Shown here piece after piece: positions 1 to 12,049 of a stretch of DNA of 64,000 bases (within the stretch, counting starts at the first letter, position 1; each line of letters starts with the position of its first letter). Under the pieces are notes generated by a model, which saw nothing but the letters and a program-made list of their open reading frames with translations, ran no database searches and had not been told where the DNA came from. Origin of the DNA: Serpula lacrymans var. lacrymans S7.9 (Eukaryota; Basidiomycota; Agaricomycetes; Boletales; Serpulaceae); assembly GCF_000218685.1 (NCBI RefSeq), contig NW_006763297.1:1764249-1828248 (forward strand), read 5' to 3'. Both the position numbers and the translations under genes were made by a program.

Positions 1-59
1 CTTCAATGCTATTTAACCTCCTCCTTCCTGCAAAATGTCTGCCCACATCTCCACACGAC

Positions 60-434
60 ATGGATTCCTTCGCCCCGCCCTCCTTCTACTATGCTGAGCT
101 CAAAAGAGCACTTGCCGAGCAATCTTTCGGACTCGCTCGGTTCGACGTGCTCAAGTCCTCCTCTCCCCACGAAGCTACGGCTTTCGTTACCCTCTTAGAG
201 GGAAATACTATAAGGGTGTCTTTGACCACCCGTGGATATCAAGTACGCGTGTTCTTGCTTTCTTACGCCATGTCAATTAATCTTTCTCATCAGCTCGACG
301 TCGGAGATGGCTGTGACTACAGCAAGAGAAGTCAGATATTTGAATCTATCGAAGGCCTGCTGCAGTCCGTCAGCAACATGTATGACAGAAGAAGACGAGA
401 TGTTTTGTTCTCGAAGCTGGCTAATCTGTCATGA
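60..434 (+). CDS. GSKIP-domain small protein, two exons
   Basis: Exons 60-242 and 294-434 give a 107-residue protein. The 51 bp intron (gtacgc...catcag) has no in-frame stop, so an unspliced reading is also open, but removal joins TTRGYQ to LDVGDG, as GSKIP-type domains run. The C-terminal block (IFESIEGLLQSVS, then MYDRRRRDVLFSKL) is the part I recognise from fungal members of the GSK3-interaction-protein domain family. In animals GSKIP binds GSK3-beta and PKA; in fungi the domain occurs in small proteins of unclear role. The start at 60 is preferred because the similarity begins soon after it; an in-frame ATG at 6 would add 18 residues. An out-of-frame ATG at 35 opens only a 20-codon ORF. 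Confidence 0.6.
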   Translation: MDSFAPPSFYYAELKRALAEQSFGLARFDVLKSSSPHEATAFVTLLEGNTIRVSLTTRGYQVRVFLLSYAMSINLSHQLDVGDGCDYSKRSQIFESIEGLLQSVSNMYDRRRRDVLFSKLANLS

Positions 435-852
435 TTCTTACACGAGTTCGCATTTGACCCGCAAAAAAAATGTCTTACTAAAGACTCGCTTCAGTGTATG
501 TTTCTTTTCGAGTGTCTTATCCTTCGAACACACATCGCTTATCCCGCCATTGTCATTCAGAATACCGCATGCTAATGTACTTATTCTATTACACTCTTCC
601 CGTAATCAACGCATGAATACTTTACGTTCTGTCTTCTTTACTGACGCAGACCGCTTACCAAGGGCCGCTCACTCATCAACAAGGTGCTGTTATCTTGAAC
701 TCATCTTTGCCGTTCCTTTAATCAGATAAGGATTTATTTAAGACTACATCAAGGGACTTACGGCACCATATTGCCTGTTATTCAATTGAGTGCTGTATTC
801 CGAGCCATATGCACAGATTACGCCTTCTTTCCGGTATTAGAATTTCCCGTGA

Positions 853-1784
853 CTACTCAGCCAGGCTGCGAGTTTGCCTCCTTCTCTCCAGTGCACTCTC
901 ATACATTTCCCTCGTGAACACATGCTCTTGCCTCGCGTCACTGATCACTTTCCCAATCCACTCCCTTTCCCTGTGGTTCCGTATGCAATTTGCCCACCAT
1001 CTGTCCATGCTGTCCCGAATACGAGGAGAGTTCAATTGATCGTTCTCGCTCTGCTCATTCAGGACATGCAGTAAAAATCCTGCATTCAGGTACTCGAAAC
1101 CGAACTCAGACAGGCATTTCAAGATGCGCGTGATACGCAGATTATTGTGGGATGATCCTAGTCATTGCCAAGTTAGTATGTCAGCAAGAGACCATCACGT
1201 TCGCTGGACTTACGAATGAGATTCTTGTATCGCGGAGCGTAGTTCCGTGGAGGTATCGAGCGACCCAATAGTCCGGTCTCAGGTGACACAAGACGCATCC
1301 CGTAAAAGTCGAGCATGAGCTTGTATGAACTCAGAATTCGCCCGAGGATGACAGGATCCGCCTTCATCTTGGCGATCTCGTGGGGCTGCAAGACTTGTGC
1401 TTCATAATTCATACCACCCTCTTGGATGGGAAACCTATGTTCCATACCGATAGAAACATAAGGCGATTGTGTGATTGTCAGCTGAGAATTTAGTGTAGAT
1501 CGCAGTAGGAAGACTCAACAGCCACTGTATAAATCCGTGGTTATACTCCAGCTCGTCATAATCTCCCATCCATCTGAGGAAAAGTAGTGATTGTGAAGTT
1601 AAACTGTCATTTGGATGTAGAGATAGTCCAAAACATACTGATCGTGGATTTCTTCGATCAAGAGATCACTAGGCTGGCAGCGCAGTTGGTTGGAGTAGAA
1701 CTTGTGGTTTGCCAATAGCTTAGAGTCGTCGCGTGCTCTTGGATAACCGTTGAGAAATTCTTGGACATCGCGAGGAGTGGTCAT
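853..1784 (-). CDS. Opioid growth factor receptor (OGFr) conserved-domain protein
   Basis: Four exons (1784-1639, 1573-1520, 1434-1214, 1157-853) close in phase to 241 residues. Spliced, the protein shows the OGFr conserved region from end to end: FLNGYP, NHKFYSNQ, IEEIHDQWMGDYDELEYNH, GFIQWLFPIQEGGMNYEAQ, LMLDFYGMRLV, then LKCLSEFGFEYLNAGFL and DRWWANCIRN. The introns have good borders: GTATGT...CAG, GTTGAG...TAG, and GTAAGT with a TACTAAC branch site. In animals the domain is named after a met-enkephalin receptor. Fungal proteins usually carry only this domain and their function is unknown, so no receptor role should be assumed. The ATG at 1784 gives the usual N-terminus; an in-frame ATG at 1850 is an alternative. 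A short ORF upstream on the same strand (1942-2218) has no recognisable domain. Confidence 0.9.
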
Positions 1785-1941
1785 GGTATGAAAGTGACTG
1801 TGGCTAACAGCAGACACGAGTAAGAGTCGATGCGACAGAGAAGCCAGCATGGCGTCTAAATCAAACGAAGGAAGTCGACCTCAACCATATTTTTCTGGCT
1901 CCGTTCAATACTGGCGCAATTGAGAAAGACACTGTCGTCTC

Positions 1942-2218
1942 TTACAGGGCAACCTCTTCCAGGATTTCGATGCCAACGAGGCTCAACATTAAGCTAGAAG
2001 TGTATGCTTCGCACCACACTGAGAGTGATCCGATGCAAACGCCTTGACGAACACAAGCGCTGTGCATTGGTAGTAACTTGCTCAGGTCTGTCAGGTCTGT
2101 GATCCAGATATCGAATCCGAGTCGAGAGAAGTAGTGGATATACAAATATATGGGCAGATAGTACTTCTGAAGATGCTGTCCGGTCGCGGCCTCTCTTCAC
2201 CTTGGACGTCCATTCCAC
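1942..2218 (-). other. Overlapping short ORFs, possible exon or relic
   Basis: Two overlapping frames are open on this strand. The one at 1942-2145 reads like protein (a hydrophobic YLYIHYFSRLGFDIWITDL stretch), but no family is recognisable and no splice partner was found. It lies about 160 bp upstream of the OGFr-domain gene on the same strand, so it may be part of that gene's leader, a decayed neighbour, or chance. Confidence 0.2.
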
Positions 2219-5200
2219 CTGTTAGCTAGTCCTGTTCTGCAATATGCTTGCCATATAATGACAAGGTCTTTGAGCTTGCCGCCTTCGCCACAATTCAAAG
2301 TTCAATCTGTGTAGGCGCTTTGTTATTGTTATAATCTCCGGAAAGTCGGGGGTTTACTGTGGTCTACAATGCCTGATTTCGTCAATTTACCGGTATTCGT
2401 CAGTGTACAACTCGGTTCTCCAGATTAAGTGGGCCACGCCACAATGATCTGTTGAGTACTAGGCCAAGGCTAAGACGTTGAAATGATGGTGGTCACTGTA
2501 GCGGTTTGTACATCGGTGTTTTATCAACCATTTTCGGTGTCTTATTATTTAAACAGCGCTTAGGAGGGATTCTTTTAGTTACCGGAGCTTTTTGAAGCTT
2601 TGCACAGTCTAACGTTGCTGAGACTGTTCTGATGGTGTTCAATGAACGTCGGCTTCCACTCTCGTCATTGCACATGACTTTACCTAGTTACTTATCTCGA
2701 ACTTTACCATCCGTGCCAAACTTGAACCGTTGGCCACCTAAACAGAAATACTCAAGAACCCCGTCGGGAAGGTAGAGTTTATGGTTTCAATTGTCCCCTC
2801 GGGCATCCAGCCTGACAATCATGAAATCATAACGAAGTCACTTGGCAGGCGGCGGTCTTTTTACTTTCCTCAAGTAAGCTTTTCATATTCAGTATTCAGT
2901 GTATAGGCTAGTCGGTATAGGGGGGAACTTTAATACCCCCCTTTTACACGTAAATTCACATACGTGCTTAGTTCTGATCGAAGGCCTTCGTACTCATGCC
3001 CAGCGGTCATAAGAAGGGCGGTGGTTCGGATTTACACAAATGGGTCAGGCATGTCTTACAAGGTGCCCGCAAAGACCGCAGATAGATAGGACATGATAAG
3101 TACCTCCATTATTTTTCATCTTATCGTGATGGCGATCCTGATACCTGTGCACGGTGTGTAGCCCAATAGGAAATGTGCACTGCCATCAGCGCCCGTTTAT
3201 GAATTCGCCGCTAGAATACCTTGTCAGCATTTGTTTATAACTGTACCAGGTAATTTCCTTGTCATGTATAAGCGTAATGCATTAATGGATGATATAGAGT
3301 CCGTGTGGTGAATTCTTATTCCCGGTTTTTGTTTTTAATTATCACTCATACTACCATGAACTACAGCAGTGGCGATACATTACTGGAGCTCAAGAATTAT
3401 TCTCGCCTGCATACTCTGACTGACTAAATCGAAGCAGCGGCTCAGTTGTCCGTACTCGTAGGCGACGTGCATTCGGTACTGAACGTCCCTCGAAATCGAC
3501 ACGGCCGTTTACCCTACGTTGACAATGCTGGCATTTCAATGACAGTGATAGTTAGTACCCTGGATAATACCTAAATACAAATCCACTTATCTTGACGTTT
3601 CATTTCTACTAGTAATCACGCGGCCAATTTTTTTTAATCCAGGTATAGCAGCACCAGATACTAGTTGCGTCTTGCGGAGCTGGAGAACATGGTTTTCTCC
3701 TGTCAAAAAGTTTAACGCAGGGCGTTACTCCTATTTCACAGGAGAACTATGTGGCACCTGTGCGTTCGGACGCGTGTACTCCCTGTTTGCGGATATGAAG
3801 TGTAGCGTGCCCTCTGCATTCGCCATTCTTGGATAAATTCTCTCTTTGATGTGAGTCGACTCATTGCTTGGGGAAGTTAGATTTAAAATGGGACCATGCA
3901 GCCTCGACCCTGAGCGTCAGATTGGTGGAACTTGTCAAGCACTCGAGAGCTGCAGGAAAATGGTAGGAAATTCACATGTTCAATTCATGGTCATAACGAG
4001 GAGTGCTGACCATTAGTTTAAGTTTACGCAATCTCGTCATGAACAACAGACGAAAGCAGCACATTATTTACGTTGGAGCAGGCAGGATTACAGTAGGCTA
4101 GAGGTGCCGCTAGTGCACCCCTATCTTTCGTACGTTGGCTGAAGACATCCCACCGTATGCCAGCATAGCATGTGACCTAACATATATTGCCTTATCAGTT
4201 ACTGTTCTTACCGTAATGAAGGCATCAGAACAGCACTCAATCTTTACGCGAGTCTCTCAATTGGCAGCTGACCCCGCGGGTTCATCGTTCAGAGAGCCCG
4301 CCCGCGGGCTTTCGAATAAACTTGTGAGACGTTGACATAGTCTTGTTTGTATATTCTCCGGAGTTAAGTGATGACATATGGAGGCCAGGTAATGTTCTCT
4401 TAATCTAAGCATTAAACATGCGAGACTGATTATCGTTTTTGACAGTCTGTCGTTGGCGGAAGTGGGGCCAATGCTTACTTGTACCAAGTACCCGCGCTCA
4501 TTAACACTGTGAACAAACATAGGTGCCCGGCGTTAGTAGTGGTTAAACACAACGGTATTCCCAGCACTACGAACCTGTCAAGGCCTGTCAATGGACGTCA
4601 TTGTCACCAGGGTCTGTCAGCACCTCGGCACTTTGATGTTCTTCTGAATACTCTAAATCTGTTTGGCCTACGGTATGGTGATTTTAGATCGGTTTTACAC
4701 GGTTCCCCCGCTATCAAACGTTTGTAGAGGCACCGAGTGAGAACGCATAAAGAAACATGATCTGTATAGGAAACTCGTCGGTCGTATATTTACGTCTTGG
4801 AAGGACGCGTGGAAACAACTTTATGTTTGAAGCAGTGCATTGTCGTCTCACCATATACTTGCTTCTTTGCGGGGTATCATTTCCTGCGGGACCGCGCCGG
4901 AGACTTCGAATTCGAATGGCATTCGTGTGTAATCAAGCAATGAATAACGAATGACAGGATTATTATTCGAAGTTTTAGTCTATATTTTGCTTCCGTGCAA
5001 GAAGACGGCTTGGACCACAGGAGAGTGGTGGGTATTTTTTTATTTATTGAAGCCTCAAACATTCCTTTCGTTTCCTCGCACCTGGTGGTATTCGCAACTA
5101 TTACTCCAGAATCGTTTTGGGTATTTCCCAAGTCCTTTCTCTTCAGGCTCGTACGCGTGCTCGATGGCTAGCCCTAGCTTTTTGAGTAATACGTATGGGC

Positions 5201-7897
5201 CTCTTTATGTAGACCTTCATATCCATGACAACTCCTTCCCTGAAAGAGTCTCGTGAACGAGGAATACATTTTGATACCGATTATACTCCAGCCACGAGTG
5301 ATTTGGATTCTCCGGTCTGACCAGGTGCGTCAGATACACATGACACATGTGACATAGGGATTCGCAAAAGGCACCAGGTGGAGTGCCTATGACCACAGTG
5401 AACTCTAAAGCCAGTGAGCGTATTGCAACTCTACCTCAAAGAAGCAGTGAGATTTCTTGTTTCACGATACTCCACACTGGCCTTGGAGGGTCTCACAGTG
5501 GGCTGAACAGTTCTTGTAGACAGCTTGACGTGTCTTCCAGAAGCTAGCCATCAAGTGTAAAAAAAAAAAACCGAGGTCCTCGATTTAGTTTGAAACTGCT
5601 GCGCGACAGAAGCCCTTGTGTGCTACTTACCAAAATGACTACCACCGAAGCGTGAACTAGATTCGCAGCCCAAGGCACACACGAGAACTCCTCATGAACT
5701 CATGATTGGCAGTTTTTCCGATTTGATAGACCTTCCACCGGTCAGAGAGCAACCAGGAGAAACCGCATAGGCGGAACCTTTTCTGGAGTGACCGAGGTCG
5801 GATCGGCAAGTGAGACTCACAGGCGGTGGCATACCCTCGGTTAACGATTGCTCGCGCGTGTTAGCCATGATAATATCAGATATCATAGAGGGTCATCACG
5901 ACTACCGCATCGCTTTGCTTCCTCAAGCTGCATATCAGGTTTCAATATTTGGAAAGACGTAAAAGGGCATTCGCAACAACACCATGCGCCCACAATAGTA
6001 AGCATGCATTGCACGATGTCGTGCTCATCAGCTCATGATATCTGTTGAGGAAGTGGGTTCATTCGAACAGCTATCCACTGTTATGTGACAGGCTGTCTCA
6101 CTAATACGGTTTCAGTTTGTGGGTCAAGGCTTGCGACAGTGGTAGAATAAGTTCACGGCATGTCCCCAAAAACCTAAGGCCTAGTAAGGCCCAGAACATT
6201 GAGGGAAAAACAATATTGATTCCTGTAGCACGGACAGCCCGCCCACTCGGACTGAATCGTGGGGTATGCGAGAAGGCTGTATAAGCAAAAGTGAGTTTTG
6301 TACTAAGCTATGGTTTAGCGAACCCCGGATTCGACATAAATCAAAACAATAAACATGGTGTATTATCGAGTGGTATAATTACTTTTTACTGGTACTGCAA
6401 CCGAACTGGACTCGGAGGCCGATAGGGTCAAATTGTTAATAATGTCGCTGTCAATGTGGGCGTACATACACACATTGATGTAGTTCAGACTAAACCAAAG
6501 AAGCATTGCGAATAGTAGGATTTGGACAGACCGCCATCGGCGGCGGAGGCTTGTTCTCGTGTCGAGCAGCCTACCCCAAACGAATTGGGGCGCTCAGCGC
6601 TTCTGATGGCATGCCAGACAGTTACGATTGACATCCCGAACGCCGAGCTGCTAACGTCATGGGGGTCATCATACTACATCATCAAAACTGGCATACGCAA
6701 CGCCCGGGCCAAAAGATGTTTCACGTCCATGAATGCATGATACAAAGGCAAGTGGACAGCTATTGTAGTCCTAGAGGTCTTGCTTCAATGGTTCAAAGCT
6801 GTCGCATAGACATCATGTTACCATAAACAAAAGCGCCACATATTGTGATCCTGATTACAGTAATCCACTGGACAAAGAGTGGATCCCTTTCATCTTTGAC
6901 TCATTCGAGTCGCGGCGTTGATGTACCAACCTCGAGGCTCTGACGCGTACAGCGTCGGTGAGAAGACTGTGCAGTGGCGCAGGCACCATTAAACCTAGAG
7001 GAGTTCACGAATCCAAAATCGTATTTTGCGCGGTTGATGCACTATGCAGCTTGTTGGAGCTAATCGAAACGAATGAAATGAACTTGATAGAGCTTACAGG
7101 ATAGGTGACCATTACGGCTTATACCTTGTGCTCCTGCATGAATCTACTAAGACAGTTAAGGTGACAGCACTATTGCATTTGGAAGCTATTTTGTTCATGG
7201 TGTCCCTCGCTGACAGCGTAACACATCCAAGAACAGGCAAGTCGCCTTCAGCAATTTTGAGTGTATTGAATCCTGAGGGTCCACCTTGCAGCCCTACTTG
7301 AACTAAGGTGACTTGTAACCTGTCGTCAAGGAGTACGTTGAACCAGGATGGTAAAATTTAAAGCGCCACATCTAATTCACTCACCATCTATATCCAGCAT
7401 TGGGAATAATATACACAATCCTTTCATGTTTCAGTAATTTGACCCAGGACGACGGAACGGGAATAGCTCAAGAGATGAGATATCATGAGAGGTACGAACA
7501 GTTATTTTATCGTTTTTGGATGGAAATAGCCTAGGGGCTGCGATACCTCCGCAACACGTTTTCATGATATCTAGTAACATGCTTATAGACATGAGGGCGG
7601 CAACAGATCTAAACCTGGGGTAGTCAACGACAGAGATGCTTCCCCACGTAGGCTATGCATACACCTCTGAGTGAGAGATGTACAAGTGCAGATACATTGA
7701 CGCGCGTCAATACTCAGGTCTGTGCCCTGGGGCACCAACCATGCCCGAGATCGATGGGATCACGGAGGCAGCGCTCGATGTCTTCGTGGCGGTATCTGGG
7801 CGGTTAGGAGATAATTTGGAGAGGGCACAATCGCATTAGGTATTGGTATCAGTGAAGATGATCAAACGACAATTGGGTAGCAAGTTTGTTTCCTGGT
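2219..7897. other. 5.7 kb without a supportable gene
   Basis: Only scattered ORFs under about 100 codons occur on either strand. None shows a domain, a splice-consistent continuation or a biased composition. A 12-base A run lies at about 5559-5570. I saw no long terminal repeat, terminal inverted repeat or tRNA-like structure by eye. It may be an old decayed insertion, or intergenic DNA holding non-coding transcripts I cannot detect. Confidence 0.5.
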
Positions 7898-8436
7898 TTA
7901 GTCAAATGTTGCTAACATCCGCTGGGCCCGGTCTTTAGATTTTGATGTTGTCAGCCAAAGACGGAGCGTTGACGGTGTTCGCAAGCATCGGGATGTTGAA
8001 TACAGGAACGCAGTACTGTAAACGTGCTTATTAGATGAAGATAGATGGTGAAGTTCGGTCACCAGGCGAAAAACAAATGAAAGCCGGAAAATGATCCTTA
8101 GTGACCGCTGCGGCAGTTTGCGGACGGGATTTACCGATTTCCAGATTGGGAGAGGCTTGATCACGATCATCTTGGGCGAGTCGCTGTGGGGACAGCAAGG
8201 TTGGGGAGCGCGTGGTAAAAGATCTGGTTGATGATTTGAAGCTGTTCATCGGATGGAGAGCACACGCTGTGCAGGGACACACGGGTTGGACGGGAAGATG
8301 TGGACATAAGGCGAGAAGAAGACAAGACGACAAGTGAGCAGGTAGACCTGAAGAGGGCAACGGCGAGGTTGAAGTAAAGGAAGGGCTGCGATTTGCTAAG
8401 GGAATGGTCGCGAAATGATTTTCGTGAAGCGGCCAA
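7898..8436 (-). other. Possible short minus-strand gene, frame unresolved
   Basis: Three minus frames are open in succession. The segment from an ATG at 8305 reads as a plausible N-terminus (SPSDEQLQIINQIFY), and a later frame shows a Pro/Ser-rich stretch. I could not find donor and acceptor sites that join them in phase, and I do not recognise the protein. The segment ends about 0.7 kb before the divergent Ecl1-type gene at 9153. Confidence 0.25.
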
Positions 8437-9152
8437 TACGAAAGGGAGGCATGGGAAAAAAGAGGGATGGTCTGGGACGAATGGGAACAGGTCTAGAATG
8501 GAGGAAGGCGGGCCGAAGAAGGGAAGGTGATTGGTTCGGCAAACTAGAGACGGCAGTAGGCGAGCAGCAGGACTACAGACACGTAACGGTAATCAAAGCA
8601 TTTGGTAACGGGTGACAACTCCATATCGGGACATGCCAGCGCAGGCTGGGGAAGGGAACAGCCGAGGATCCGCGGTTAGCAGATAAAGGTGGAAATAGCA
8701 GAAATTGAATTGGAAACTGAAAAATAATATGTAATAAAAGGCGTATTTGCGGAATATCGGTGCGGAAGGGACCTTCCAAATCGGGACGAGCGGTGTGGAC
8801 GACACGGAGGTTGGAAATCAAGATGCGAATCACCCAATCAAATAAATAAAGACGGCTCTTTTCTCTTCTCCTTTCCTTCTCGCCGTGTTTTCTGCCTTCA
8901 CACCACAGACACCCTGCTTCCCGTCGTCGTCCTCGTCCTCGCCGCCATCGTGCTCGCTGTCGACGTCGTCCTCGACACCCCCATCCCGCTCCTCTCCTCA
9001 GCTCATCGCTGGTTCCATTTCGGTCCAGGCCCGTTCTGACCCACTGTCTCTGTTTCATCTTCTTTGTTGATTCTCTTCTTTTCAACAAAGCCTCTTGCAT
9101 TTAAATACTCGCGCCAGCTCCCTTCTACCCCATTCTTCACTATTTCCCCAAC

Positions 9153-10943
9153 ATGGATCTTCAATTCGACGAGTCGTGGTGCCCTGTATGCGACAGGCAG
9201 ATCATGCCAAAGCGCTTCCTTGTTCCTGTCCCACCACCGCAACCACCATCATCAGGCCCCTCTGCTCCTCCCTCATCGCCTTCCTCTTCTCGTGAGTATT
9301 GCTCATCACCCCTATCGCTTGTGGCGCTCATCTTTGTTTCTCTAGCATCAAAAAATCAACAAAGCGACAGCACCATTACTCGTCAAACACGCCCAAAAAA
9401 CAATGCATTGCGCACAAAGGGTGGTGGCCTGCTTCAGGGCACAGGCCGTGTCAAACCAAATGGCACCATCAAACGCACGGACTCTTCATCCACTGGCAAA
9501 AACTCTCAGCCCCAAGTGCAACAGCCGGCCGCGAAGCCCGCCGTGCCTATAAAGCACCGTACTGTCATCGACCAGGGCCCAATTCCTCTTTATTGCTCTG
9601 ACGAGTGTCGGATGACTGACTTGAATAGAGCCGCTGGTGCCTTCCACATCGGATATAACCCAGAACGTGAATCACCGCCTCTACCTCCAGTACCCCATAA
9701 TTCGTTTAGTGGGATGAGGAATGATGTGGAGGATGACTCGAGTAGTGCCACTGGTTCTTCTGTGGAGTCCCACGTGTCTTACTCCGCCAGCCCAGTTGTC
9801 TCTCGTAGCATGGCTACATTGGCAGCTCTGTACGATTTCCCCCCTCTTCCAGAAGTGCCCACACTCCTATCAGCTGCCGACAGTGGGTCTTCTTCAGATT
9901 CTGAATATTCCCATGAATATCAAAGTGGAATCATGATGGCTGCTCGACGCATTACCGCTGCACTTTGTCCTGATCCTGCTCAGAAGCGCAAGGCTTACAG
10001 CCACGAGGTACCTCAGCCGCGCAAACCGATACCTGGCTGGACTGATGGCAGTGATGCATGGCGATCGTCTGTCTACAGCTTTGCGGCACCATCAGAAAAT
10101 AGCTCTAAGGAAGGTACAGGAAAGGCATATTCATCATTCTCAGCTTCGCCTCACCGATCGCGTGGCGTCTATTCAACCATAGGCGAGTCGAGCACGCCCA
10201 CGGGTCGCAACAACTCAGTAGCATCGCTACCTACCCAACGACATGACTCAGATCCGCTTCAGAGGTCAAATGCATCGTACACCGAAGAGCTCTATGCCAA
10301 GTATTCCCTTTCGTTATCCCGACGTTCGGAATCTCGAAACGCGTTATTCCCATCATCTTCTGCTCATTCGCTTCCTTCAACGTCAGGTTCATCACGACGA
10401 CGCCGCGAGGTGTCTTTAGTGAAGCCAGGTGCTGAAGGTCGCTTGTTGGTGCCAGACTTGAAGGCGCATGCCCATACTGGATCGAGTCTCAGCCTGTCCT
10501 CGTCGTGCGATGGTACATCAACTACTTCTTGGCGGTCTGGGTCGAGTTATCCTGCCAGTTCTAGGCCGGGCGTTCGCAGCCCACTTAGTCGCTTTCCAAG
10601 CGAAATCAGCGAAGACAACATGCAAAGTGAACAACGGGATAAGATTTCTGCCTCGCTGCCTCCACCACCGCAGAGGCCTACCGTACAGAGTGTGTATATT
10701 TTTGCGTAGTGCCTATTATATGCGACTAATCATTACTCATTTCCAGCTCGATCGTGGTCTTATGACAATGTCAAGACTTACCCCGTGATGATGCCTCCGC
10801 CAAAGAAGGAGAAGCGCATCGAGAAGCGGGTGGTTGACGGAGAGGAGAAGGACATTGAGGTTGAAATCGAGATCCACCAGCCCCTCAAGCGGTTGTTTTT
10901 ATTCCCTGACAAGGATGTGACCACCGAGCGTCGTAGGTTCTGA
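9153..10943 (+). CDS. Ecl1-family zinc-binding (life-span regulatory factor) protein
   Basis: Three exons (9153-9291, 9346-10689, 10747-10943) close in phase to 559 residues. The N-terminus has the WCPVCDRQI motif and, after a Pro/Ser-rich spacer, YCSDECRM near residue 130. These two Cys pairs are the zinc-binding signature of the Ecl1/2/3 family. In yeasts this family extends chronological life span on overexpression and responds to starvation and zinc. Yeast Ecl1 proteins are about 80-150 residues, so the remaining roughly 420 Ser-rich residues are a basidiomycete-type extension. The last exon is charged and basic (PPPKKEKRIEKRV). The first intron (gtgagt...ctctag, 54 bp) is open in frame, so a retained-intron product is possible. 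The ATG at 9153 directly precedes the zinc motif. Confidence 0.85.
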
Positions 10944-11602
10944 ATGTGTTGTCGCATATCATTCTCTTTGCAGCATGTCGTATATTATCATTCCTATACC
11001 CCGGATGCACACTACCGACGATACAAGCTACAGCGACGTCCCGTGGTTCATAATTCTGCAAGCATGTTTACGATATACCCACCCTCCATGGCACTACTTA
11101 TCGTCCAGCATGACCGACTCTTCGGCCACATTTTTCACACTACATTCATATCACTCCTATAATGGCCTCATCGTCTCCTATGCTTAATTGTGCTGCCTCA
11201 CCACACCCTTGCGGTTGCAACTCCTATCAAAGTTTTCTCGCCTAATTTCTTCCTCACGCGTCACCCGTGATTAAAAGTTCAATAACGAATTTCTTCTGTA
11301 CCCCCTATCAACATAGCATGTACCTCTTTTCATTTTTTCCATTTGTACTATAATTCTTCATTGATTCTTGTGCCATTTGTATATTGTGTACTATCAGACA
11401 TTCTCAAGGGGATGCCATTCTATTGTATGACTTTCCAGAACTCGTTTAGCTCTTGGACCTAATACTTTTTCACTTTCTCGACTGTCGTCATTTGCATCAA
11501 TTGTTTTGGTTAGTTGGGTATGTAATTGGTGTTGGCCAATGATTGTGATATTCACTTTTTGCGGTTTTTCTACATCCTTTATTCCCCGGCTTCGAGTCGT
11601 CG
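10944..11602. other. 3' flank of the Ecl1-type gene
   Basis: AT-rich sequence with several ATAATTC/TTCATTG-like stretches, probably 3' UTR and terminator of the gene ending at 10943. Short plus-strand ORFs here lack domains. Confidence 0.35.
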
Positions 11603-12049
11603 CTATCGCATTGCACTGCAGCTGTTGTAGGTAATATATGTACATTGGTTTATATTTGTGGTTTTAGCAATGATACTGTTATGACAGAATTCTTCATTGG
11701 AGCACAACGGAATGGAACTTGTGAAACGATACGGAATCGGGCCCTGGTAGGGAATGTCAGCAAGAGCGGTTATTAAAGCCCTTTCATGGAGCATTATGAC
11801 GGTCATGGAGCCCATCGATTTTTCTTCGACATGTCTAGGCTCTTCGAAGTGCATCCGGCTTGCATTCTTGCCATAAATGTCGAGGTGAATGTAGAAATCT
11901 GAACGTCCATTCTTGTTACTGAAGTTCCAGGTGGCTGTAGCAGGTGCTCTAGGTTCTAGGTAAGTAACTAGTCTAGTCCAAGCCGAAGTAATCTGCTCAT
12001 GGTAGCAGCGCTGCAAATCACAAGTATGACAAGTAGTTACCCGTTTCAT
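11603..12049 (-). CDS. Hypothetical protein, possible exon
   Basis: An open frame of 148 codons, the longest in this interval. Its middle (FSNKNGRSDFYIHLDIYG, then HFEEPRHVEEKSMGSMTVIM) has the composition of real protein, but I recognise no family. CAG-acceptor-like and GT-donor-like sites near 12015 and 11965 suggest the true gene may be spliced, so the ends are uncertain. No signal peptide or membrane segment is seen. Confidence 0.3.
   Translation of the reverse strand: MKRVTTCHTCDLQRCYHEQITSAWTRLVTYLEPRAPATATWNFSNKNGRSDFYIHLDIYGKNASRMHFEEPRHVEEKSMGSMTVIMLHERALITALADIPYQGPIPYRFTSSIPLCSNEEFCHNSIIAKTTNINQCTYITYNSCSAMR

Noticed and set aside
8573..9100. 175-codon minus frame rich in Arg, Gly and Trp
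   Set aside because: It is the antisense of CT-rich repeats in the leader of the Ecl1-type gene; composition follows the repeat, not a protein.
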